Origin: DATAEE01 sp963725145
GTDB lineage: Bacteria > Acidobacteriota > Vicinamibacteria > Vicinamibacterales > 2-12-FULL-66-21
Length of the DNA stretch: 64,000 bases
Direction of reading: 5' to 3'
Assembly (NCBI GenBank): GCA_963725145.1
Contig: CAVRXL010000013.1
Coordinates: 62,001 to 126,000 of the forward strand
Shown in pieces: positions 45,657 through 55,139 of the stretch (positions within the stretch are counted from its first letter, which is position 1; every line of letters begins with the position of its first letter). Position numbers and translations under genes: made by a program. A model generated the notes under the pieces. It had not been told where the DNA came from and made no database searches. It saw only the letters and a program-made list of their open reading frames with translations.

Positions 45657-47873
45657 ATGGGAATTATGGAACACGTGGCATCTCGTCTGCTGATTCTCGT
45701 TTGCGCGTTACAGCTCACCTCCACGACAGACCCGACGGAGATGACGGGGGGAGCTACCACAAGCCACCAGCGAAGTGAAATCTCTGGGGACTCATCCGCT
45801 CCGGTGATAGACCGCCTGCTGCCAGAATCTGTTCTACTAGCCGAGTTGACCAGACATGGAAAGCAGGAAGCTGGCCGCCGAACGCCGGCTAATTTGCGGG
45901 CAAACCAGGTCGGACAGATAGAGATCGACCTGAGGCTACTAAAACGAGCGTGGAGGCCGGCGCGCAAATCTTGGACCCCTCGACCACTCCGCCAGGAGGA
46001 TACTAGAAAAATCCGCACGATCCTGAGTTCGTACTGCCGCGATTTGTCGCTCGCGGCGAAGGCGGGTCGCTGGAGAGATCAGGGAGCAACATCGCTTGTT
46101 ACCCTCCGCTGGATGCGCCGAGTACCGATCTACTACCTTCAGGATTTCACGGACATGACAGTCGAGTGTGTTCGTAGCGCGGGTCCGGGCCCGACTCTGT
46201 CGATCTTGATCGACCTCGGGTGGCGCTTGCTCCGCTACGGTGACACTGAGTCCCTCCGTCAGTTCTCGAAGCTCCGGCGCGCGTACCGAAGGTTTAAGCG
46301 CAGTCCCTCAGGACCAAACGTAGTCATCATGCGCAGTGACGGCTACGCATACCGAGCCTACTCAGAAAACGTGGGCTGGGTCGTTTCAAAACTGCTTTAC
46401 TCCGACTTTGGTGTGAAGCAAGTCAGCCTTGGTTACTCGCCGGAGAATCTGCTCAGGATTGCGGCCTTGGCGGATTCTTGTGAGGGCATTACAGAGGCGG
46501 AGAAGGCGATTAGTCCCGCTCAACGCGCGAAAACACTCCGTGGCCGCCGGAAGACGCTCAGCACATGCGAACTGTTGGTTAGGGATCTCGACTCTAAGCT
46601 GGGCACCCGAGGTGCAGGGGACCTCTCGGTGGCCATCGGGGAATTGGACGGGGTCCAGCCCCCAGGAGAGGGTTGCGTCGCATCCTTGGTGGAGGACCGC
46701 AAGGAGACACAATTGGTTGAAAGGTTCGAGGACTTCACAGCATGTCGTGTAACGAGCTCCGGCCAGCCGACAGATCGAAAAGATTGGATTGCTGACGGCT
46801 TTTCTTTCGATGGAGTGGGGAACATCGATCCGGGTCCCGTGCCAATACACGATCGGTCGCGGGCAGAGATCAGAATTGACCCTCAGACGGGACAGTCGAA
46901 ATCGTTGGTGATCAACGACAAGGAATTCGAAGGTACTGGTACCGATGGTACCCCGATACGAATCACGGTGTACCAGGAATCAGAATTCGACGCCCAGACC
47001 GGGACGCTCAAGCCTGGCGATATGACCACTTCGTGGTCCAACACAGAGCGAGGGCAGATCGTTGACCATCCCAACGGAAGCAAGGACTTTTGGGTTAGCG
47101 ATGGACAAGGAAACAGTGTGAGCGGTCATGTCAACTCGAATGGCACGATGGGAAGCACGTCTGACACGCAGAACCTTGGTGGCGGCACTTCGCAGACTAC
47201 TGACATCCAACGAGACGGAAACGGCAACACTACCGGGACGACCGTAAGTGTCTCGACTGACAACGGCGACGGAACTACTACAACTCAGACGTTTGTGTAC
47301 GATTCGAAAGGCAACGAGGTCAGCACAACAACAACAACGACGACGACGCCCGCGCCTTCCACACCGGTTGATGAGTCACCGATGGACCCCTGCTTCCGAC
47401 GGCTGCATCCGGATCCTCACCAAGCAGGGTCCGAGCACGCGCCGTCCAAGATCGAGCTCGTAATCATTCCTGCCCCAGATGCGGTGGGCACCTCGGATGA
47501 TCCGTGCCTTACACAGTTCGGTGGAGGCTCACCTCAGAAATGCACATCGGTATGGCTGTGTGAAGGTTCCGTCGATGAGAACTGCCGATGCGAAGGTACT
47601 CAGAGCCCTGGCGAACCACCACAAAAAGGGGCCGCGGCGTGTGCCAGGATCATGTGTACGGAGGGCAGCACTTGCGATGCGGAAACGGGTCTGTGTCGCA
47701 CTGGAAGTGACGCCGCGACCGGATGGGAGCCCGGCATTAATCCGCCTGTTTCGGTCTTGGATTTAGAGCCGGCCAGACATATCGGTTTGGGAAGCCGTAT
47801 GCCAATTGTTGTGTGGCCGTTCAACGCCGCTGCAGTCGAGCGCCTGATAAACCCTAAACGCGTCCCGCACTAG
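45657..47873 (+). CDS. Large exported protein of unknown function
   Basis: I do not recognise this protein of 738 residues. A signal peptide is likely (M-E-H-V-A-S-R-L-L-I-L-V-C-A-L; an ATG at 45666 is an alternative start). Residues 90-330 are basic and helical, 400-570 are Gly/Thr/Asn-rich with YD-repeat-like strands (D-G-N-G-N-T-T-G-T-T, D-S-K-G-N-E-V-S), followed by a Thr run. The last 170 residues hold about 12 cysteines (C-E-G-S-V-D-E-N-C-R-C-E-G), suggesting a disulfide-bonded outside domain. It could be a surface protein or toxin-like product. Confidence 0.7.
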   Translation: MGIMEHVASRLLILVCALQLTSTTDPTEMTGGATTSHQRSEISGDSSAPVIDRLLPESVLLAELTRHGKQEAGRRTPANLRANQVGQIEIDLRLLKRAWRPARKSWTPRPLRQEDTRKIRTILSSYCRDLSLAAKAGRWRDQGATSLVTLRWMRRVPIYYLQDFTDMTVECVRSAGPGPTLSILIDLGWRLLRYGDTESLRQFSKLRRAYRRFKRSPSGPNVVIMRSDGYAYRAYSENVGWVVSKLLYSDFGVKQVSLGYSPENLLRIAALADSCEGITEAEKAISPAQRAKTLRGRRKTLSTCELLVRDLDSKLGTRGAGDLSVAIGELDGVQPPGEGCVASLVEDRKETQLVERFEDFTACRVTSSGQPTDRKDWIADGFSFDGVGNIDPGPVPIHDRSRAEIRIDPQTGQSKSLVINDKEFEGTGTDGTPIRITVYQESEFDAQTGTLKPGDMTTSWSNTERGQIVDHPNGSKDFWVSDGQGNSVSGHVNSNGTMGSTSDTQNLGGGTSQTTDIQRDGNGNTTGTTVSVSTDNGDGTTTTQTFVYDSKGNEVSTTTTTTTTPAPSTPVDESPMDPCFRRLHPDPHQAGSEHAPSKIELVIIPAPDAVGTSDDPCLTQFGGGSPQKCTSVWLCEGSVDENCRCEGTQSPGEPPQKGAAACARIMCTEGSTCDAETGLCRTGSDAATGWEPGINPPVSVLDLEPARHIGLGSRMPIVVWPFNAAAVERLINPKRVPH

Positions 47874-48087
47874 CGGCTGGTGGTGGGTCCCTGTCGCAGC
47901 ATTTTGGAGAGAAGCGAACAAATGACGGCGGTCTAAGGATGCACGGATGCCGGCGCGCAACTTAATGCCGAAGAAGGGCACAAGGTGGCCCCAGCGGTCC
48001 AACTCGCTGCGGGGAGGGATGTCTGATCACGGCTTATAAGACGCCCGAGGACCTCAACGTCACTCGGAGTGCGGCACTCATAGCGTG

Positions 48088-48258
48088 CCGTCTCCATAAT
48101 GTCTCCACGACCAGGGATGATCACCGAGGATTCGAGAGGACGCGAGCGGAGAGCAAGAAGCGGTGGAAGTTCCCAAGATTCAACCTTTGATCAAAAGTCG
48201 CGCGCCATCACCAGTTTGCAAGAATGCGCTTGAAGGGGTTCGATTCCTTCGCGGCTTA
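48088..48258. repeat. att-like repeat, copy A
   Basis: About 170 bp similar to copies at 48376-48546 and 55609-55781. It starts with CCGTCTCCA, has TCTCCACGAC, then AAAGTCGCGCGCCATCA, CAGTTTGC and ends in a degenerate T-arm, GGGTTCGATTCC. It looks like an old right end of an element inserted at ssrA. Confidence 0.7.
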
Positions 48259-48375
48259 CCGGTGCTCTGATTCGGGCTGCCGCACGGAGGTGAGGCGAGT
48301 CTCAAGCTCGCCTTGATCTCGACCTGACACGGAAGCAGTCGATTCGTGACCACGGACGGCGGCGGGAATGGCAGC

Positions 48376-48546
48376 TCCGTCTCCACTATTTCTCCACGAC
48401 TAGGGACGATCCGAGGGGTCTGGGGAGAAATCGAGGGGATTCCGGAACTTTTGTAAGTGACTGAGAGTCGAACCCTTTCCCCCAAAGTCGCGCGCCATCA
48501 ACAGTTTGCGAAATGCGCTCAAAAAGGGTTCGACTCCCGCCGGCGT
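48376..48546. repeat. att-like repeat, copy B
   Basis: Same structure and length as copy A. It contains CTCCACTATTTCTCCACG, which equals the 3' end of the integrase gene (minus strand L-V-V-E-K, stop), then AAAGTCGCGCGCCATCA and GGGTTCGACTCCCGCCG at 48525-48541. The stretch 47874-48644 around copies A and B holds no gene I can support. Confidence 0.75.
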
Positions 48547-48644
48547 CAGGCAGGTCGGCTTCGGCCTTACGGCCTCGCATTATCGGCACGACTCCCGCCT
48601 ACCAAAGCCCGACTCGATGGTCGGGTGTTCTGGGCGAAACTTGG

Positions 48645-49145
48645 TCAGACGCGCGATGACTCAACTACTCGACCGTCCCTCAGATCCGGAACGCCGCCGC
48701 GAAGAGCTTGGACTGCGGCTTTGAATTTCTCCACTACACCAAGCTGCGAGACTTGAATCGTTTCATTCAACCCGCTCGCGCTCGTGAACTGCAACTCTTC
48801 GTAGAGTGCGATGGGTAGTTCCCGATTGTCCTTGAACCGGCGATCTGGCCCGCCCTTTTTGTTGACGTATTTCCATGTCTGGCCTACGACCTTGCCATCG
48901 GACGGAACACCTTCGCTCTCGATGAAACGCACTTGGGCAACCTCGACGTTGAGCGCATCGTAGCTAATCGCCCCAACCTTGCGACGGTCGAACACCAGAA
49001 CGCGATCAGGAAAAAAGAACATAGTCTGGCGTCCAACGGGTATTGCGGGAACGGAGACGTTCGTCTTGACGCGAGCGGGCGGCTGCGTGTGAGTTCGAAT
49101 CGTCGTTGCGTGCAGCAGTGTCGCTGCGCCTCCGTGGCGCTTCCG
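48645..49145 (-). pseudogene. C-terminal part of the DUF4236 protein after a frameshift
   Basis: In this frame the sequence runs W-K-R-H-G-G-A-A-T-L-L-H-A-T-T-I-R-T-H, K-T-N-V-S-V-P-A-I-P-V-G-R-Q-T-M-F-F-F-P-D-R-V-L-V-F, a smooth continuation of the upstream reading frame. One extra base at 49145 separates the two parts. An ATG at 49022 would give a 125-residue product by itself, but there is no ribosome site and the homology runs through. Confidence 0.75.
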
Positions 49146-49755
49146 ATTCGTTCGTCGTCCCTTGACCGGCGACGTGCCGGAGGCGACCGCATCGAGTCAG
49201 CGTCTCGTGCGCATTGTGCAGAGCTTGGTAGCGATCCTCCATGTCAGATTCCAACTCGTAAAAACGCACTGTCGTTCTAGCCAGAACATCGTTTCGATAC
49301 AGAAGCCAGACCGACACCGCGCACGCGGCGACCACAGCGGCCAGAAGCAGCGGATCGACATTCCCAAGTCCAGAGGCGATTCCGAAGGAATAGACGATTC
49401 CAAAAGCGACGATCGCCCCGAATGGCCAGCGCGACACTCGCTTCTGTTTTCTGTTTAGCTCTTCGAGGAGTGACACGGCCGACGCATCAGTCATCTGTGA
49501 TACGTCGCCGCTTTCGATCTCCGTTATCTCATCGGCGGACTGGGGTTGCGGCCGGAACTCAGCGGGCTTCCCGCTCGGGCTGGCTGGTAACGTCTGGCGG
49601 TAATAGAGCCCACCACGGCCCATGTGAACGTAGTTGCCGCGCGGTCCTGTGCCGACCCGGAAACCCTTAATGCCCGTTGAAACACCGATGCCTGACTTGG
49701 ACAGGTTGAACCGGATCGGGCCGACCCTTAAGCTCTTTCGCAGGTAAAAGCCCAT
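49006..49755 (-). CDS. DUF4236 membrane protein (N-terminal part; frameshifted)
   Basis: The first 50 residues are the DUF4236 signature: M-G-F-Y-L-R-K-S, F-N-L-S-K-S-G-I-G-V-S and G-P-R-G-N-Y-V-H-M-G-R-G-G-L-Y-Y-R. Two transmembrane helices follow near 108-150, then a helical stretch. After G-Q-G-T-T-N-E (about residue 203) the frame is off because of one inserted base at 49145; the real C-terminus is in the next frame down to 48645. Full length would be about 370 residues. The role of DUF4236 is unknown. Confidence 0.75.
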   Translation of the reverse strand: MGFYLRKSLRVGPIRFNLSKSGIGVSTGIKGFRVGTGPRGNYVHMGRGGLYYRQTLPASPSGKPAEFRPQPQSADEITEIESGDVSQMTDASAVSLLEELNRKQKRVSRWPFGAIVAFGIVYSFGIASGLGNVDPLLLAAVVAACAVSVWLLYRNDVLARTTVRFYELESDMEDRYQALHNAHETLTRCGRLRHVAGQGTTNESEAPRRRSDTAARNDDSNSHAAARSRQDERLRSRNTRWTPDYVLFS

Positions 49756-49832
49756 ATGGCTTTGCCTCTACTAAGATCGCCCAATTGCGATGGCGGATGT
49801 TGAAGTTGCAGACAGAGGGGTCTCGCCATTCC

Positions 49833-50279
49833 TCAAGGAGGGGTCAGAATGCGAAACAGCATCCACGTCGCAAGTCCAAAGGCAGCTACCGTTCCGAGAT
49901 CACACAACAACTCGATCCAGAATGCCTCAGAGATGTATTTGGAAGTCTTGTAGCGGCTCGTCTTCTTGAGTGCGGGCTTTAGTTCGGCAAGATAGAGATA
50001 CCACATGCACGTCTTGTAGATGAGTGCCTGGGCGATCTGGAGAGCGACTCCCATTAGGAACAAGCGACCGATTGCTGCCGCCTTCCCCGCTTGGACGACC
50101 TTGGTCGTCAATTCAGGCCGCGTTACGAGAAGTATTGGTCCCCCGATGCCGTAGGCCACGAACCACGTCCGAAGCGTCTTTGCGAACTCCGCGTAGGAGG
50201 GAAAAAATCCGCTCTCCTCGCGTTCCGCAGTTTCAGTCGGCTGTGGAGAAGGTGCCGCTGCCGTTGCTGGTTCGGCCAT
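49833..50279 (-). CDS. Small integral membrane protein, function unknown
   Basis: TGAGGA precedes the ATG. The 148-residue protein has a Pro/Ala-rich N-terminus and three transmembrane helices (around residues 40-58, 72-95 and 122-145). No family motif is recognised. It has the same direction as the DUF4236 gene, 77 bp upstream of it. Confidence 0.65.
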   Translation of the reverse strand: MAEPATAAAPSPQPTETAEREESGFFPSYAEFAKTLRTWFVAYGIGGPILLVTRPELTTKVVQAGKAAAIGRLFLMGVALQIAQALIYKTCMWYLYLAELKPALKKTSRYKTSKYISEAFWIELLCDLGTVAAFGLATWMLFRILTPP

Positions 50280-50358
50280 CGCTATCCTCAGGAAGCCATC
50301 TTTGAACCGTCCTACGGTCTTCGCGACACTTTCAGACCTGGGCTGGTCTTTATCAGCA

Positions 50359-50788
50359 TCAGCGTCGGATGGTTCCGTAGTAGGTCACACTGTCGAGGCC
50401 AGCTAGCAAATGCTCTACATAATCAAACGACTTTGCTGAGGGATAGACGAGAGCGGCTGCGGCCTTCATATCAGGGTCGAGCACCCGAATGTAGCCGGAA
50501 CCGTCAACTGCTATGAAGGTGAGAAACGCGCCAGACTCCGAAGCACGTAGTTCCTTGTTCTCTCGACTCGCCCAATAGTACCCGACCACCGATCTCACTG
50601 ATAACACAGGCGAGGTTTACTGCTGAAGCACGTTCCACCTTCTCAACACGCCGTTCCACACCGCCTTCGCTGATTTTCGTGTTCGGCAGACCAGAAAACA
50701 CCGTCTTCGCCTGCGGTTCTGCGGTTGCAGACCACGGCAAAATCGCGAACGCCATAAGGACTACAGGTATCGCGTCAGCTCTGAACAC
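50359..50788 (-). pseudogene. Small secreted protein, frameshifted
   Basis: GGAGG seven bases before a GTG at 50788 marks the start; the signal peptide is I-P-V-V-L-M-A-F-A-I-L-P-W-S-A-T-A. The frame reads to N-L-A-C-V-I-S-E-I-G-G-R and then drifts, while Y-Y-W-A-S-R-E-N-K-E, F-I-A-V-D-G-S-G-Y-I-R-V-L and F-D-Y-V-E-H-L-L-A-G-L continue in the next frame down to 50359. Removing one C from the CCC at 50581-50583 joins them into about 142 residues. Function unknown. Confidence 0.7.
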
Positions 50789-50948
50789 GAGAGATCCTCC
50801 ATGGAAGGCTGCTCCGCTTTTGTTAATGCACCGTTTAAAATCGTTCCTTGGGTTGAGTCGAGTTAGAAAGGCGGCCTTTCTCAATTTGTCTTGTTGTCAA
50901 CTAGGGCAATGTCTCAGTCAGTGTTCTCGGAATTCCGCTGACTTCGCC

Positions 50949-51662
50949 TTACGGTTCGTCCGAGCCCTTCCAGCCCCCGAGAAGGAACTGTCTGAATAGC
51001 GAGGCTGATACGTCTACCGCGTGGCCTTCCCCCTCCTTCAAACCGGGAAAGAGCGTTTTGATCGTCTGTAGTAGTTCTGCACGCTCTTTGCGGCTGATGC
51101 GGAGATAGCCGACCTTTCCGTAAATGGTCCTATCTTGATCCACTAGGACATGCGCGACACCAGCGACGGCGACCGGAATCAAACGCCATGCTTCGTCAAC
51201 GTCGGCGGCCAGCTTGCTGGTTTCTGGCAACAATGCCGCGAGACCATCTTGGTCCTTGACCTTAGCCATTTGTTCGTAGACAACGAGACCCGCATTAAGA
51301 CGGTCGCCCAGGCCACCATACACGTCGCTCAGGGCCTTCGCGGCATCCTTCATCTTTCCATCAGAGGTCGCCAGGAAGGGCGATAGCAGAAGAGCGCCCT
51401 CTCGGAGTCGGCTTATTGCTCGGCGCGTGTCAATCATGTCCCTAAGGAGCGCAGCAAGATGATCTTCTGCCTGTTCAGTCTGGCCCAACATTTCCTTGGC
51501 GGCGCTTGCGACCGACAGCGAGCGAATCGCAGCGTCAGCAAACTGATAAACGGCGGGTTCGGTAGAGCGAGATGGATTTGTCTGATTAGCGCCCCTACGG
51601 AGACCAACGTCCCCAGCAGAACCGCTCATCATCCAGACACCTGTAATGATCGCGAGGATCAT
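50949..51662 (-). CDS. Exported helical protein, function unknown
   Basis: The start is the ATG at 51662, with GAGGA just upstream; the frame runs on upstream but there it is shadow of the next gene. The 237-residue product has a signal-like start (M-I-L-A-I-I-T-G-V-W-M-M-S-G) and is otherwise helical (A-A-L-L-R-D-M-I-D-T-R-R-A-I-S-R-L). No known domain. It is 7 bp from the end of the Ada-like/DUF5763 gene, so the two are likely co-transcribed. Confidence 0.65.
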   Translation of the reverse strand: MILAIITGVWMMSGSAGDVGLRRGANQTNPSRSTEPAVYQFADAAIRSLSVASAAKEMLGQTEQAEDHLAALLRDMIDTRRAISRLREGALLLSPFLATSDGKMKDAAKALSDVYGGLGDRLNAGLVVYEQMAKVKDQDGLAALLPETSKLAADVDEAWRLIPVAVAGVAHVLVDQDRTIYGKVGYLRISRKERAELLQTIKTLFPGLKEGEGHAVDVSASLFRQFLLGGWKGSDEP

Positions 51663-51669
51663 CTTTTCC

Positions 51670-52185
51670 TCAGTGCTGCCAACAATACGCCCGCCCCGGT
51701 TGCGGGTTCCTGGAGCACTGCGTCCCCTTTTTCGTGGTTGCCTGACATCGCGTCGAGACGGTGGCAGAGCGTCTCGAGGGAGGCGGCGCAGAGGTAGATG
51801 GAGCGGAACTCGACGGTGGAGGTTTCTCCGCCGGTGGTGGTGCAACTAGAGATCGGGAAGGCGCCTCGCTCTCCTGACCAATTCTTGGCGGCCGACACAC
51901 ACTGCACGGACCATAGCGCTCCGCTGCTTCTCGAAGCGAAATCGGAATCTGGCTGCGCGACAGGTGGCGACAACCGGCGACGTGATACTTGGTTCCGGTC
52001 CGGGTCGCGTAGACAGTCGTCTCGGTCGGCGCGGTTTGCGCTGCTGGCGTGTTCTCGCCGTCAATTACTTCGGCAGCGGCGGTGAACCCATCAAAGGAAG
52101 CAACCGTGGTTGCCCCTGTCTGCCGAACCTCCAGACAGAAGGCTCCGAACGCGATAAGCGCTGATACCGCTAACCGAAGTCCCAA
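51670..52185 (-). CDS. Exported protein with Ada-like metal-binding and DUF5763-like ends
   Basis: The frame starts at a TTG at 52185 with GGGAGG four bases upstream. The 171-residue protein has a signal peptide, then Y-H-V-A-G-C-R-H-L and Y-G-P-C-S-V-C-R-P, which resembles the Ada-type zinc domain, a Pro/Ser linker, and R-C-Q-A-T-T-K-K-G-T-Q-C-S-R with Y-C-W-Q-H at the very end (DUF5763-like). Both ends look metal-binding. Its role is not known. Confidence 0.7.
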   Translation of the reverse strand: MGLRLAVSALIAFGAFCLEVRQTGATTVASFDGFTAAAEVIDGENTPAAQTAPTETTVYATRTGTKYHVAGCRHLSRSQIPISLREAAERYGPCSVCRPPRIGQESEAPSRSLVAPPPAEKPPPSSSAPSTSAPPPSRRSATVSTRCQATTKKGTQCSRNPQPGRAYCWQH

Positions 52186-52405
52186 AGGACCTCCCGTGCC
52201 GAGTTAGTGGGGATAGGGAATTATAGCAGAGCTTAGAGCGAACTGAGCTCGCGCGGGGGAGTTGCCTCCTGTAACGCCTCCTATAAAGGCAATCAAATAA
52301 ATGTGTTAGTGGAGAGGCGGCTCCGGGCACTCATCGTCGCGTGGAGGAGCTGGAGACTTAGGGCTTGTCCACTTGGGCTACAATCAAAGCTCATCCGTTT
52401 ATTTT

Positions 52406-52416
52406 GGGGGGGGGGG
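52406..52416 (+). repeat. Eleven-G homopolymer before the HtrA-like gene
   Basis: A run of 11 G residues ends five bases before the ATG at 52422 and occupies the ribosome-site position. Such tracts change length by slippage and can switch expression (phase variation). It is also a classic place for sequencing error. Confidence 0.7.
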
Positions 52417-52421
52417 CGACA

Positions 52422-54863
52422 ATGCGGTGCTCTCGCGCGCGGTTCGCCGCCATCGTGATTGCTCTGTCTTTACCGTCGACTGCCCACCCTCAACAGCTTC
52501 GCGGTGACAAGCAGTCATTTCGAACGCTTGCCACGCAAGAACTATCCAGACGAAACCTCGAGAACGCGCTTCGGGTTGCACAGCAATGCTTGGCGCAATA
52601 TCCCAAGGACAAAGAGTGCGCGAAGTTGGCGATGGCCGCCCGCGACCGGCTCGTCCTTCAATTATCGACGAGCCTTAACAACGTGCCGAAAGAGAACCTC
52701 CCGGAGATCGAGGCTCTCCTCACACGTCTGGTGGAGTACCAGGACTCTCCCGAGTTTCGACAAAAGCTCTCGCAAACCCAGGAAGGACGGCGCGAAATCC
52801 AAGGATCAGCACAGCGATATGTGGACGCACTGCACTCCGGTGTGATGCAGCCGCTCCCGAAGGAACTCCACACCTACGCTAGATACCTGCCGGAACTGGC
52901 CTCCGTCGAAGGCGAGGCCGTTGCTCACATGGCGCTGGCGACCGCCGACGAGGCTGAAGGACGTGGAGCGTTTAATGAGGCGATTGAAGCGCTATCCTCG
53001 TACGATCATCCTGAAGTCACTCTAAAGCTAACGGCCCTCAAGGAGAGGGCGGCCAGCACGTTGGCTGCGTCGGTGGATGCATTGCTTGCCAGCAAGAGTG
53101 TCGTCGATCTGGTCAAAGCGTTCGATACCTTCGAACAGGTCGGGCCGGCCCTCCCGAAGGACCGAGGGTTAGTGATTCTCGCGCAGCTTGAACGCGCCGC
53201 AGTGGAGATCGTCAGGCCTTTGGTGCCGCCGACATCCGACTCCGAATCCCAAGCGGCCATAGCGCGCGTCATCCAAACGAAGTTGTCGGACTCCGCTGCC
53301 GCGAGGTTCCCATGGGAACAAGTGACGGGAACCGCACCTGGCATCCTTGCTTCGATCCGCGTCGGCGCACCCGAAGCGTGCCCCGGTCTCATCGAGTCCG
53401 GCATAACTTCACAGGTGGAAAAGAATCTGCCGATTCCGCTTCGTGTCGGCACACCTGCACGCCTAAGCGTGGAGCTTCAAGACATTGACTGCACCGTTGA
53501 CACGCAAGTTGTTGGCGAGGAACCAGTCAATTCAACCTACATTGCAAGCTACCAGCAGGTTACAAATCCCGAGTACGTGCAGCTTCAGCAGCAGCTTCAA
53601 GTTGCGCAGACCAATCTGTCGAACATCAGGACTCAGAACGCGCTAAACCCCCCAGCCAATGCATGGGCAGGTGTTGCCGCCGGCATTGCGGAAGGTGCGG
53701 CCGTCGCTGGTGTTAACAACATCTATCGTAAGTTACAAGGTACAGCCCCTTTCCTTTCAGAGCCAGTAGTGCTGGCGTACACGCCGTACCGATACCTTGC
53801 GGTTCGTGTTGCCAAGATGACCGCCACGTTTTCGGTGTCGGATTCCGCTACTGGATTTGCGGACGCGCTGACGATTGGCGGGACAGCAGAATCGAAGGGA
53901 GATGGAATACGCGCGGTGCTCGCGGCTGATCGAGGTGGTCTCGCAAACCGTGACCCAGCGTTGACAGCGCCAGAAGCGTTGATAGCCCAAGCCTTGCAAT
54001 CGATTCTGACGAGAGTTCAGGAGGCCGCCCAGGGTTTTGGTTCGCGGGCCATGCTTCAGCGGGCAGCAGCCGCCTCGAGGACCAAGGATGGAGGCATGGT
54101 CGCGGTCGGAACCATCCTATATGCACAGGACTTATCTCCTTCGATGCCAGAGCTCGCTCAATTCGCGGCGTCCTTTAATCAAGTAGCAGTCACTCCGCCA
54201 GAAAAGCTGGCCTCCCTCAGCGTCGATCCCAAGGCATTCGGCGGGCCTACATTGCCAACGGCAAAGGCGGCCGCTGGTCGTGCTGCTCCCCCTGCAAGAG
54301 GACGTTCCGCTCGTGCCACTATGTTGGAGTCAAAGCTGGACGCGGTTGTCACGATCAGTACAGGGGCCTCGGAAGGAAGTGGTTTTTTTATAGGTAACAG
54401 TGGTTTGGTGGTCACCAATGCCCATGTCGTTGAGGGTGCGTCGAAGATCGTCGTCCGCACTCGCGCCAAGGAAACCTTCCTTGCCACGGTTGTGAAACTC
54501 TCTCTGGCTGATGACCTCGCCCTTCTTCAAGTTCGTGGTGCGGCCGTTACAGGTTTGCGCCTAGGTGACTCTGAGTCGGCGGAAGTCGGGTCTGACGTAA
54601 TCGCTGTGGGTAGCCCACTCGGACTCGAAGGAACGGTGACACGCGGAATCGTCAGCGCTCTCAGACGGCTCGGTGATGTTCCGCTTATTCAAATCGATGC
54701 GGCGATTAACCCTGGCAACAGTGGTGGTCCCTTACTGAGTGAATCGGGAGATGTGATCGGCGTGAACAGCATGAAACTGAGGCCACAGTCTGCGGAAGCC
54801 CTTGGATTTGCGATTAGTGCGAACCACGTCAAAGCCGTGTTCGCACAATTCCTAAAGCCGTAG
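52422..54863 (+). CDS. Exported HtrA/DegP-like trypsin-fold protease with a long unknown N-terminal region
   Basis: The ATG at 52422 gives a signal peptide (A-I-V-I-A-L-S-L-P-S-T-A) and 813 residues. The last 190 form a trypsin-fold domain: His in V-V-T-N-A-H-V-V, Asp in A-D-D-L-A-L-L and Ser in N-P-G-N-S-G-G-P, as in DegP/HtrA, but there is no PDZ domain after it. The first 600 residues are not a known family: TPR-like helices (to about 130), then a mixed region with a Q-L-Q-Q-Q-L-Q coiled segment and a small membrane-like patch. Exported quality-control or processing protease on the island. Confidence 0.82.
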   Translation: MRCSRARFAAIVIALSLPSTAHPQQLRGDKQSFRTLATQELSRRNLENALRVAQQCLAQYPKDKECAKLAMAARDRLVLQLSTSLNNVPKENLPEIEALLTRLVEYQDSPEFRQKLSQTQEGRREIQGSAQRYVDALHSGVMQPLPKELHTYARYLPELASVEGEAVAHMALATADEAEGRGAFNEAIEALSSYDHPEVTLKLTALKERAASTLAASVDALLASKSVVDLVKAFDTFEQVGPALPKDRGLVILAQLERAAVEIVRPLVPPTSDSESQAAIARVIQTKLSDSAAARFPWEQVTGTAPGILASIRVGAPEACPGLIESGITSQVEKNLPIPLRVGTPARLSVELQDIDCTVDTQVVGEEPVNSTYIASYQQVTNPEYVQLQQQLQVAQTNLSNIRTQNALNPPANAWAGVAAGIAEGAAVAGVNNIYRKLQGTAPFLSEPVVLAYTPYRYLAVRVAKMTATFSVSDSATGFADALTIGGTAESKGDGIRAVLAADRGGLANRDPALTAPEALIAQALQSILTRVQEAAQGFGSRAMLQRAAAASRTKDGGMVAVGTILYAQDLSPSMPELAQFAASFNQVAVTPPEKLASLSVDPKAFGGPTLPTAKAAAGRAAPPARGRSARATMLESKLDAVVTISTGASEGSGFFIGNSGLVVTNAHVVEGASKIVVRTRAKETFLATVVKLSLADDLALLQVRGAAVTGLRLGDSESAEVGSDVIAVGSPLGLEGTVTRGIVSALRRLGDVPLIQIDAAINPGNSGGPLLSESGDVIGVNSMKLRPQSAEALGFAISANHVKAVFAQFLKP

Positions 54864-55139
54864 AGAGGAGCCCTTTCTCTACCAGGTGGCTCAGGCGTGT
54901 CGACTTGATCGCGGAAAGGATACCGGCGCGAACCTCCATATCGTTGACAAGCGGCCATCGCGCGTGGCTGGACGAGGTGACCGCGAGCGAGTTTGACCCG
55001 GCGAGCTATTGACGGCGATGTCTAATTGATCGAGCGCTCCTGCATCGAAGGCGGTCGCCGGAAAGCGCAAAAGAGGAGCATCAACGGCGATTCGGCACGC
55101 ACTCGCTAGCAGCCATCGCAGGATTGAACAGCAACGAGC

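Noticed and set aside
48519..48546. Possible tRNA at the T-arm-like sequence in repeat B
   Set aside because: Only the T-arm half is present; no anticodon or D-arm and no acceptor partner. It is an att-like remnant.
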